From the NCBI GenBank assembly GCA_034190875.2, contig CM067346.1:7894883-7958882 (forward strand): 64,000 bases of DNA. The letters are read 5' to 3'. The stretch comes from Urechis unicinctus. Taxonomy: Eukaryota > Annelida > Polychaeta > Xenopneusta > Urechidae. The notes below the pieces were generated by a model. The model was not told where the DNA came from. It did no database searches and saw nothing but the letters and a program-made list of their open reading frames with translations. Numbering within the stretch: the first letter of the stretch is position 1; every line of letters starts with the position of its first letter. Position numbers and translations under genes: made by a program. Below, one piece after another: positions 37,739 through 55,485 of the stretch.

Positions 37739-39529
37739 GTTGGGGTGCTATATCAAGAAATAGGCTACGAGGGGTATGTCCTTGTATGCGGGCCGTGTTT
37801 ACATGCTAATGATACTCAATACTGCGCTCCAGGGCGAGAGGCGTAGCACAACCCCTGGAATCTGGGCCTCAGACTAGGTGTGTTCACCCATGCGTCATGC
37901 TGTGCTTCATATCTACCTGCAAGTTTTCCAAATATGGCTTCAGTAAACAACAAGTGGAGTGGAGGGGGTAATTTGGTTAGAAATCCAACAATATTTAATT
38001 CGAGCAGTAGTCGTTATCGGACGCGTTGAAGGTAGTCGGGTTTGGATATTGAAAAATGCAATGCCGTGGCATGAGATCAACCCAAAGATCCGTGTGGATC
38101 AGTGAATAGTTTGAAAAAATAAATAACACTCTCAAAACTGCTGAGTTGAAGCACAAACATGCTCTTACACACGAGTACAGTTACTGCTGATGATCGTTTT
38201 CCGTATTCGCTTTGCTTATTTTTTTAGTGATTTTTTTTTTGGGGAAATGTCTTGATTTCAATTAGATATCAGGGAACGTTTGTTATGCCTTTGCTTAGAA
38301 GGGTCGTGCTTTCGCGATTTCGTGCTGTCAGAAATATTTGTACCTTCCCCACTGAAAGCTATGACGAAAAATTTGACCCTCTCCCCAAGTGAAGGTACAA
38401 ATTGTGTTACGCTAACCTAAACCAACTTGATTATGTTGGTATGTTTAGCAATGGTTTCATTTGTGGCACAATTTTCAATTTAACAGATATGTTTGCATCA
38501 TTGCTTGTACCATGTAATCATAAATGGGAATTGACAGCTAAATCTGATGACCTATTATAGTTTCTCACTAACCAAACACAAGGTCTTGTGACAACCTCGA
38601 CTAGGTAGTTTACCAATGAATATGACCTCGTTTCCGTGGTCCCATTTTCAAATAAAAACATCTCAGTACCACATTTTGTCAATGAAGTGTGAAGAATGTT
38701 TCTCATTCATATGGTTCTGTCTGTCCAGTCTACATGTTTGTCTGTCTGTCTATCTGCTCGTTCATTGGCGTTTCATGACACATTTTGTTATGAAGCAAGC
38801 CAGGAAGCATCCATAAATTTTATTATTTAGTTTAGTCGTAATCTTGAATCATGTCAAAAGCATCCGAGCTTCTAAGCTTATTGGCATCTTTGTATATTAT
38901 TTTCTCCCATCTTCAGTTCGTTTTCAGCAAAGATTGTTCAATGGGGTCCGGCACATGCCTTATCTGGTCTTGCTGTGACGTCCCATCACAAATAAGAAAA
39001 TTCGCTCAACAAAGGTCATAAAACAGCCGGGGTCACTTATTGGACTCGGCTTAGCTTATATCATTTACAAGAGTATTAAAGGAACGATCAGTTTAGGTAT
39101 TTTCATTGCAGAAATTTGCTGACGTTTGAAATAATCCTTTAACATTCTCTGTACTTCCGTCCCAACAGCGTGGGTTTCATGGTTACGGTAGCGGATTCAA
39201 GCTAAGTTGGTGCAGACACACAAGGGAAGTAGTCCAAGCATTACAAACAGTCCCATTCATTACCGCCATGACATAATTTCATCATTGAATGGGACCCTAG
39301 CAACTAAACGGAACTTTGGTGAAACGAGGGATTGTTTATGGTCCAGAGCCTCAGACTGGCAGTTGAGAGTGTGGTAGAATTGCACGCAGTTTAATAAGCG
39401 GCGTCATGATATCCAGTGCGAGGATCATAGCGTATCGAGCTCGCGGCTCTCGCGATATTATGCTAATGAGCGAGATTGGAGCTCTCGTCATTGCTTTATG
39501 CCCGAGTCGGCGCCGAAGAGCCCCACATC
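37739..39529. other. Intergenic region before GTF2A1
   Basis: This marks the end of the tandem array and the start of single-copy sequence. No exon is supported; several short T-rich tracts occur (near 38220). Confidence 0.45.
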
Positions 39530-39537
39530 TATAAAAG
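39530..39537 (+). promoter_or_regulatory. Candidate TATA box of GTF2A1
   Basis: TATAAAAG in a GC-richer context lies 107 bases upstream of the GTF2A1 start codon. Position and sequence suit a core promoter; transcription start is not demonstrated. Confidence 0.5.
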
Positions 39538-39636
39538 CCGGCGTTGAATGCGGATCGTTGGCTTCGGTTGAAGCCCAACTTAGAGGGAGGATTCTTGTCG
39601 TTTTCCCGCTTACACACCATCAATAACTTGTATCAA

Positions 39637-42600
39637 ATGGCTGACCCTAATCTCGTGGTAGGTATGGCGCAAATGTGTGATTATTTAGGGGGATAAGAAC
39701 CCCAGACAAAGGTCGAAATATATGATGACGCATAGAATTGCGTTTCCATATTGTCTGAAACGTTCGTGTGAAATTTGAGTGCAGCCGATTGTGGACGCAA
39801 GATATATTGTCTGGTTGTATTTGTTGTGAAGGTATCAGCCCCTGTCGGACGGTAATATAAATATATATAGTCATTGATTTGAAATCAGAAAAATTTTCAG
39901 GGCTTTATTCGTGAATGAAATTAGCTTGTTAAACTAGTCAACTTGCCCATTTATCTCAATGATTATAAAATACTATTGAATCTATGTTTAACAGCTGGAA
40001 TCATATTTTGTAACATATCGCAAGTCATCTGGACATTAACAAATATAGTTTATCGGCATGCGTTAATGATTGTTTTAAATAAGTCTTATCTGAGTTTATC
40101 ACAGTTTTACGGTTAAATTTTATGTGTGCATACCCTTCCATATAGTTATTAAACTGGAACAGTTGAAGTATCAAGCATGGCTTCTATAAATAGGCATTAA
40201 GTTGATGGGCGCATTTCTTTATTATAAGTTTAATTAAATATAAACAAATCAGGTTTGCTTGATTAAACAAAACTTCCAACTTTTGTTCAATAATAAAGAT
40301 ATGATTTGTTTCATTAAACTTAAAACTGACTACGTTGCCTCATTCTGAGTGGTGAAGGTGCCATGATAACATTTAATGAAGGATAGACCCGCTGGTCTCA
40401 ACCAAGAAATTCAAAACCCGATGAATTTATTGGTTCAAGTAAATATTTCGTAAGAGCAACATGCTTATTTCTACACAATCTATATAAAGAATCACGGTCT
40501 CAAATAAATTTGAAAGTTGCGAAATGCTAATTTCGCCGTCCATTTTGTTCAGAAAAATCACACTGAAACATTGTTGCTTAGCAACAATAATTCAACAAAG
40601 ATTCTACCGTGTGAGTGTGAAGATGTTATGTTCCATATCTTTGAAATTCCTTCATGTCAAATTACATTGAATAAAAAAATACTTTCTCATGAATATATAT
40701 TATCAAATGGAATTCACATGATTGAATTAAAAGGTAATTTGATTGAGCAAACTTTCTTAGGTGAGGTTATTCAATTATTAATAACAACATTGTGTTAGGT
40801 TGAATTAAAAATGCCATGAACATGAACATTCATGATACAACTCTGCCGTTTTTACTCAAGAATCTGCATAACTCGCCCTCAGGTCTAGGACATGTTTTTT
40901 TTTTACCCAATTTAGCAAGTTATTTTAACAAAAAAAGAACAAAAACAGTAGTCTTATTGACATCCGCCATCTGATAAAGTGTGCTTTCACAACTCGACAA
41001 CCCTGGGCGAGGTGTTGACCCCATAGAAATAAGGTGAGAAAAAGTTAGGCGCTGGGGGCGTATATAAACCAGCCTTCAACTTAATGAAATCAGCTCATTT
41101 TGCATTTCCCGTCTCTAAAAAAAATCAATGTAACAAAAATCATTTTCATTCTTTATCTGTATAGCAATCCTACTGACAAGTTAAACCCGCAAAAAACAGC
41201 CGTTGAAACTCCAAACTAGTTTTCCCTCTGTTGGCTAGGGGCACTACTTTGGCCAAAGAATTGTTAACTCGTGCTTTCATTTAACTCGCAGCTCCAATTT
41301 ATAGATCCGGATTGGCATATATTAGAAAATGCAAATGAAGCGCCAAGAGTTTATCTGTTTTGCATAGTTTATAAATCAATACTTATGTGTGTTTCAGCCC
41401 AAGGTTTACAACTCCGTAGTGGAAGATGTCATCAATGGTGTGAGAGAGTCATTTCAAGATGAAAGTATAGATGAGCAGGTGTTAATTGAACTTAAACAGG
41501 CAAGTCATGTACCTTTTCATGATTGTTATATTTGTAACATAAATTAATGCATATTCCTGATTATGACTTATTAGCTTTATTGAGACAGTACTTTTGTAAA
41601 TGGCAACAATTTCCTTCTTTCACTCTTTATTTAGACAGCATTGGTAAATACTTATATCAGGGATGCCAACAGGATTTTGTAAAAAAAGAGGAAAATTTGC
41701 CTGGGGCCATGGGGCCGCAAAGGCCCCCTGCGGATTAATAGATCCCAATGGACCCTGGCGGCCACGTTATCCGCATCCCTGTTATATTAATCAATTCCCT
41801 TGTGTTTACATTATCAGCTGTGGGAAAGCAAACTGCGACAAACAAAGGCGATTGGCAACCTAAATGACGGCGACCAGATGGTATCTCTCTATGCCAAGTC
41901 TCAGCAACAGCAGCAGAAGCAACAGCAAGAACAAGCTCAACGTGCGCAGGCCGTGATGCAAGCTGAGCGGGCCAGAGTACAACAGCAACAGCAGCAGCAG
42001 CAACAGCAGCAGCAGCAAGGTCAGTAACCATTGAATGGTACATGCAATTTGTAATTAATACACAGCACTATGGACATGTGTTAAAAAAAAAGAATGGTTG
42101 CTGCAGCTGCCCCTGTTCAACTGCCAATGTATAACCCAGCTTCTGGTACCCTTGAATTGGTGAGAACTCTTGTCATGCCATCAGTCTATTCCTGTCAATC
42201 TTACCTTTAATCTCTGCAATTTGGAATTTAACATTATGATAAGATTGATAACCTTTGATATGATGTATGGTGTATTTGTGATTAGAGTGGAGCAGCACAA
42301 GCAGCCACAATAGCCCTACCTGCTGGCATATACCAGCAGCAGCTACAGGGCTTACCTAGTGGTACTATTATACAAGGTGGGTAGATCATCAGTAATTTAT
42401 GTTTATCTCCCATGTGCATGATTAGCTAGAAATAATTAACAGTTTTGTGTCATGTGTTTTTGTTAGATGTTTAATCAGCACCATTGTTGACATTATGTGG
42501 GTTTACTTGCCATTTAATGATGTGCATCTTTTCACATCTTGTGTTATGATTACCAGCATGTTGTCATGGAGATGATTCTGACTGGGGTGTTGTAGGTCAG

Positions 42601-43489
42601 GGTGGGATGCAGTATATAATACAGGCAGCGCCCAGTCACATCCTGCCTGCAGCCCAGCATACAGCTGCATCCACACAGGTTGCCACCACATCCATCCCTA
42701 CCCAACAGGTAGTTGCCGGGCAACGGGCACAGCCTCCCAGAGTCATCCAGCTGGATGGTAATCAGGAGGACTCTAGCTCAGATGATGAGGATGAAGAGGA
42801 GGATGCAGGGGACGATGATGACAATGATGATGAAGAAAATGCAGAGGGTGACGATGAGCAGGGGGAGGAAGAAGTAAGTGCCAAGTGATGTTGTTATTGA
42901 TGGTCAGCTCTTGACCCTCTGTTAAAGAGGAATGATTTCCTTTTACATTTATAATGCTAGATAAAGACTAAATCTGTTGATGAACATCAAAACCACAACA
43001 GTTCCTGCTCAATGCAAATGTCCTGGCATTCATTATTGAACTAATTAAAATGTCAATTAACATGGAATTTTATTAAATAACCAAAATAATTTAATTATTT
43101 CTATGTAATTTTTTTTAAGAGCATTGTAATTTTTATCATATATAGAATGATACAAATATGAGCATGGCCTATGTGTAATGATTGTTGTATGGCTGTTGTG
43201 ATGAAGGATCCATTAAACTCGGGTGATGATGTGAGTGAAGAAGACCCTTCAGAAGTGTTTGATACAGACAATGTGGTGGTCTGCCAGTTTGACAAAGTAA
43301 GAACATTTCTATGGATGAGATAACAACATAAATGTTAGTGGCTCAGTCACATTTGACCTTAATGCGATTCCATGTTTACAGATTAACAGAAGCAAAAACC
43401 GATGGAAATTTCACTTGAAAGATGGAATTATGAATCTCAATGGACGAGACTTTGTATTTCAAAAAGCCTTAGGTGATGCTGAGTGGTGA
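39637..43489 (+). CDS. GTF2A1: Transcription initiation factor IIA alpha/beta precursor
   Basis: Eight exons (39637-39657, 41398-41499, 41818-42019, 42107-42159, 42286-42376, 42596-42873, 43207-43296, 43382-43489) give 314 residues. TFIIA binds TBP and stabilises it on the promoter; the precursor is cleaved into alpha and beta. Exons 1-3 encode the conserved N-terminal helices (VYNSVVEDVINGVRESF, then LWESKLRQTKA). Exon 3 ends in a glutamine tract. Exon 6 holds the acidic run SSSDDEDEEEDAGDDDD, and exons 7-8 the beta-barrel domain ending in FQKALGDAEW, close to the human C-terminus. Human GTF2A1 is 376 residues; the variable linker is shorter here. Exon 1 encodes only MADPNLV. Intron 2 starts with GC (gcaagt at 41500) rather than GT and contains a 124-bp MITE. 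The neighbouring gene is tail to tail. Confidence 0.95.
41658..41781. mobile_element. 124-bp hAT-like MITE in GTF2A1 intron 2
   Basis: Nine-base inverted ends CAGGGATGC (41658) and GCATCCCTG (to 41781) bound a GC-rich interior. The hexamer TTATAT abuts both ends directly (41652-41657 and 41782-41787), as a target-site duplication would. CAGGG ends are typical of hAT-type elements. No coding capacity. Confidence 0.75.
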
Positions 43490-45786
43490 TTTACCCAACC
43501 TCCTGTGCAGGTGTGCCATCTTGATCACTTAACAGTGAATACAAGCTAGACACTGGATACAAACCTCCTGACCTTGATTTACATCCGTGTTAATGCTACT
43601 TAACTGGGATTGTGGGTCTTCAGTCTTCACCATTTGACCCTGTGGAGCAAGTCTTTATGATGTAGCATCTTGTGTTTAGTAAAGCTTGACATAAACCTGG
43701 TAGTGTCTTGCACTATATCAAACAAGGGTGGTTCATCTGCCCCCTTCTCATCCGTAGTGTTTATCAAGCAAACATAAATGAGCTAGTCACCACCTGAATT
43801 TAACAGCTGTTTAGATATGGTTGCTGAAAATTAATGTTGTTAATTTAATGTTTTCAACATTCCTGGTTTTGGTCTTACATCCTACATATGGTGCTGGTGG
43901 AAGAATAATGTACCCTTATTTTCCATTGATATTGTATTGTGATTTCATTATCCCCAGCCTGGGTTACATGGTTCCTTTGATCATTAATTGCATTTGTACC
44001 CCTTGACTATTGATTATGTTGTCACACCACTTGATCAGTGAGACCATGTTAGATGAGGGTAAAAAATATTTGCTTCTGTAGAGACGGCAAGCCTCATTTT
44101 TTTTTTTAAATCTGTACAAGCGATCTTAGCATATTCCTATCTGTGATAAATGATGTACAAGTAAGGGATACCACTGAAAAATTGTCAAAGGTGTTTGAGT
44201 AATGAAACAATGTAAATGACAGTGTGGTCTGTTATTATTCCCATGAACTTCATTATCTACATCACAATTTTGTACTGAAGTCCCATTTATTCGGATTGTA
44301 TGAAAACTGTGCTTCAGGAAGGGTTGCCGAACAGGGATACAAGCTCTTTAAGATGCTAAACTGTCCCTAAGTTTTCTTGAATTAGGACAACCAAGAGTCT
44401 TGAATTAGGATTGACTGGTTATTGTTTTTCTAAAATGTAATCTCTGTAAAATTAGTTAGAAGTTAATTGTTTTTTCACAGATCTATTTGTTCGTGGGCAT
44501 AAGAGATATATTTTCTTCAATTTGGATTAGGTGATGATCGATTTGAATAGCTGCTACTTGTCCAAATGACTGTTTCACCTCATTTAAGGGACACCAGATA
44601 TTTGAACTCGTCCATTAAGTTATCTGAAGTGCTTAGAATGTTAGGTCATCATTTCCAAAGGTGTTTATCCACACAACACAATTATAAATAATTCCTGTTT
44701 AGGAGAACCTTCATTACATACTTTTTCTGAGACAAGGTGCAACCATTTGGTTTTACAGATTTGGTAAAACAGTTCTTGTTTCCTGTGGTTTTACCTGCAA
44801 ATAATGGTTGTGGCTTTATGTTGTATGTTTCCATGTTTACTTTATATAATGTATGGTTGTGTAATAAAAAGATATATTGCAAAGCATAAATATTTCACTA
44901 TTTTGGGTCGACTTAATCAGACAGCTGTCTTAATACACACAAATAACACAATTTTTAGTTATTTGACAGCAGGCATAGAATGACCAAATCATCAAAAAGG
45001 TGAACTAAAAAAAACCCATATGGCTCGCATCTGTGAGCAACATGATTTTCAGAATATCAAGGGCATGTCTGTATACCGTATTGACTTGTGTACACAGAAT
45101 TCTAATGCGTAGGACATGCCAGAACATTTTCCCTTGAGGGAAAGTACAAATTCTATATTTTTCATGGAAGAGGACCAGACAATAAGATCACACACAGCAG
45201 GTATGTAGAAGGTCAGCAACATGCCTCTGTGACAGCTAAATTCAAATTAAAAGCCAACCTGTTTTTTGATGATGGGGCAGACTTAACTGAATGTGATTTT
45301 TGCACCTTGTCCTAATATTTGCTCAAGTGTTTAACCAGACATTATCTCGATAAATAAGCAACCAAAAAGTCTGTGTTTTTATGCAATCGTGTAATTTTTG
45401 AAATGGCAGATCATGTGTGCTTTTTCCAGTCAAGCAAACAACCAAGTCTCACCCCGAATGAGCATATTCAATGATTGACAATGAATTTGCAAACAACTCC
45501 AACCAAGTTTTCCTAAACTCATGTATAAGAAACCCGTTTTTTAGTTTAATCTGGGTACCTAAGAAATTCTGAAAGGATCTATATGGTGTTAGTATCTGGG
45601 AAGAATCGTTTGCTAATCAATGGCTCTTTCAACCATAAATTACTGCAGTTGATCCTTTATTAAGAACAGACGCAGTTTAAGTTAACAAAGAAATTATAAT
45701 AAAAGTTGAAACTGAAGTGTATTTTTACAATAGACTGTACGCACATGACACATAACTTATGATTGTAAAGCACTTGACTTCCAAGA
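43490..45786. other. Intergenic region between convergent GTF2A1 and TMEM126-like genes
   Basis: AT-rich sequence, presumably holding the 3' untranslated regions of both genes. No exon is supported. An ATAAAAAG-type A-rich stretch occurs near 44860. Confidence 0.45.
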
Positions 45787-46673
45787 CTATGATGCTGTAT
45801 TGTTGCTCTGGGTCTCACGGATATGTTGATGAACCTTTAACGCAGTGAGGCCCTGATACCTGGTTATCACTGCAGCTCCTATCACATTGATCCCCAGAAG
45901 AAATAGTAGACCAGGAGCTTTCTTTTTCAAGATGTTTCCATAAACCTCTATAACTTTAGGTAAGTTCTTTGTCAAAGATGGCATGGGGTATGTCTTGTAA
46001 GTCCGAGACAGAGCAGAGCAGGCCAATCCTCCCAGCACAAGAGGCTGAGCAAAGCCTAAGGAAAACTGGAAGGAAATGGATCTCAGTTCAGTACACACAG
46101 GGCAGTTTTCGTGTCCAATTAGTAATGGAGAAACAACAAATGCTTGGTTGACAACTGCACTCAGCATAGTAGGTATGACTACTGTTGCTGCATATGACAT
46201 TATGCGACCACGATGACCAAGCTTAAATGCTTGCCGGAACATGTGGTTTGAGTAAAGTCCTGACGCTGCAGCACCACCTGCTAGCCCACCTGTGCCATAG
46301 AGTACAGGCCACCTGGAAGCAACATTTCACTCGTTAATGTGATTCATCTCACTATGATTTGAAAATTCATCAAGTTTACTATTATGAAATTAAAAGTTAT
46401 GAACTCAATCAATAACTATGCTCAGGCATACCATGACACAGTTATTATATGAACATCATTCTGCAGCTCTGCTATTGAAAATATTTACATTTCCGACTTT
46501 GGAGTCCAGTTTAACACCTCATTGTGCATCATGCGAATGACTTCCTGATCATCCAAAATGACGGCTCCTTTTGGCACATCAGCTCCTCGGCTGTGCACCA
46601 TTTGCATATTAGCTGGCCGATGAGGACCATTATCACCGACACCGGTGGGCAAACAGCTCGCTCTGATTCCCAT
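45787..46673 (-). CDS. TMEM126-family mitochondrial membrane protein
   Basis: Two exons (46673-46489 and 46312-45787) join in frame (codon ATG split AT/G) to 236 residues. Hydrophobic stretches include YGTGGLAGGAAASGLY, IMSYAATVVIPTMLSAVV, FSLGFAQPLVLGGLACSAL and PGLLFLLGINVIGAAVI, about four membrane segments, with the paired cysteines of ENCPVC in a loop, like TMEM126. In mammals TMEM126A and B are inner-membrane factors for complex I assembly. Human TMEM126A is 195 and TMEM126B 230 residues, so length fits; similarity is moderate and I cannot choose between the paralogues. The ATG at 46673 is the first in frame; a second, GPHRPANM, would give a protein about 22 residues shorter. It lies head to head with PSMC4, 1.9 kb apart. 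Confidence 0.7.
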
Positions 46674-53364
<6,691 letters not shown>

Positions 53365-54650
53365 AACATCCACCATGTGCTGTCGTATACAGCATTTTCT
53401 TATGTTCTAAGTCAAAGTCCTGATATTCGATTAAATTTCCTTCCTGTTGTGACAAAAATTACTCAAAATTAACTATTAATGATTGATAGATGGTTTTTTT
53501 TATTCCTTTGCTAGGCTGCACAATAAATAAAATCTTGGTTTTACTATTTTTTGTTATGAGAATCATCACACATTGTTTTCATTGGCTGGCACAATGGCTG
53601 TAAAGTTGGCATAGTTAAGTAACTCATCACTTCCAAAAGAGGTTGAAGTGGTTGGTCAGTTTTAGTAAGGATGGGTCTTGGAATTGCAGGACTTTAATAA
53701 GCTGTTTCTTTCAAGAGTCAATAATGATTGTTTAGACTTCCCATACTTTTCATATGCAAGATTCTGAGAGAATCAAACACATTTTGTGAGGGAATATTTA
53801 AAGAAAGATAGCAAAATTTTCATATTGTTTGTGCAACCCTTTGGGTGATCTGGAGCCTTCATCAAATAGTTGTATGATCTTCGAACCTAAAGTCTTGAAA
53901 TGACCCTTGGCGTTGTCTGTAATGCATTACTATTTATGAGTGAATATGGTTGTTTAGACTCAAGTGTCTGACCATGTGAAGGATATCATACAGGAATTAT
54001 AACAACCAAAATGGCTGTCTATTCCAGACCATTAACCACCTTGATGCAAAAAAGCCTAAACCTGACTCTTACAGGGTATAAGAGAAATTAATTGAGCCTC
54101 AAAACCTGGCCCTCATTGACAGATGCATATTGACTTTTCCCTTAGGCAATTCACTCGACTCACATGCAATAGTAATTTCCTTAATACTTCCTGAATCAAG
54201 CAACGACAATTTTTTTACGTTATTTCATGCCCAGATACGTGACAACCCCTACGAATTGTTATGCAACAAACCCATTCAATCCATCTCTTGAGACAAGAGT
54301 TTTACCATCGTGCACCTGCCCATTCGTAATATGAAATCTAAAAGTGGCGGAACTTGTCTCACGAGTGACCACGCGGGGTAGCAATCAACTTGGTTACTTT
54401 CCCTAACACTGACGTTAAGTTGAAACATCAAGAAGTGTAATAAAGCTGGTCTAGTGTGCCGTCATACACGACTACTTAGGATCCCCCGGAGCGTTGATCC
54501 CGCCATGAAGCAAACCAGTCGGTTGGCCCTGGTCTGGAAATCACTTTTCAGGAGCTAGGTGGGTCAGTGAGGGTGGCAAGAAGAGAGAGTTGTCGAGTGG
54601 GCAGACGCGCTGTGTCGACCCCCAGGACGGGTGACGGTCAGTGGACGAGG
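53365..54650. other. Intergenic region after PSMC4
   Basis: An AATAAATAAAATC stretch at about 53522 is a likely PSMC4 polyadenylation signal. Otherwise no feature is supported. Confidence 0.5.
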
Positions 54651-54782
54651 ATGTACGACGGACGCGAGCCGCTTCATCACGATGAAGGTGAACCCATACT
54701 AACAATACGTCTCAAAGTACGTAATAATTATATCGTTTACTATTCTACATGGTTACTCTATTACGGTGTCCCTTGTCCTTGC

Positions 54783-54960
54783 AGTGAACCAAACCTTATC
54801 CCGCCGAGAACCATCCCTTATCCCCGCCGTGAACCAACCCTAATCCCTACTGTGAACTTACCCTAATCCCCACTGTGAACTTACCCTAATCCTGACAATG
54901 ACCCCGCCCTAATCCACACCAAGACCTTGATCCAAGCCGTGACCCCACTCTTATTTCTAC
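54783..54960. repeat. Degenerate ~22-bp minisatellite
   Basis: Repeats of roughly GTGAACTTACCCTAATCCC diverge progressively along about 180 bases. The CCCTAA core resembles a telomere repeat only by chance: spacing and unit are wrong. Confidence 0.75.
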
Positions 54961-55203
54961 CGTGCCAGAGGTGAAATGGTTTTCTACTTAGTATACTGGT
55001 GTCCAATGTGTAATCCATGACATTAATTTTTTTTGGCCTTGAATGCGATGACTTTGACCATTAAAATGCAAATCAGCAAATTCCCGGTGAAAAGTTAACT
55101 GTGAGGACTAATTTGTAACTGGCATAGTGCTTAGAGGACCTACAAACATAGAGGAAGACAAACAGACAGTTGGACAAAAAATATCTCAAATAAATACACA
55201 CAC

Positions 55204-55323
<120 letters not shown>

Positions 55324-55485
55324 GACATTGTTTTATTTCCGTCAGCCATTCGTACAGCCCGATAAATAGAATCCTATTCCGAGGCGCTGGAACAGACTAG
55401 GAATTGTTAGAAAGCTGGGCAGCTGTTGCAAGGGGTCATCAACAGGCGGCCTCTAAACTTGTCAGGAGGATTACCATTGACCAGC

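Noticed and set aside
40517..40798. 93-codon frame in GTF2A1 intron 1
   Set aside because: AT-rich, no recognisable domain, inside an intron; chance remains likely. Likewise the 95-codon frame at 47747-48034.
54783..54960. Interstitial telomere repeat
   Set aside because: CCCTAA appears once per 22-base unit with unrelated sequence between; not a run of hexamers.
55426..55485. Start of the long unknown protein at 55426
   Set aside because: That codon is TTG; the first ATG in frame is 55486, unless an upstream exon is spliced on at 55423.
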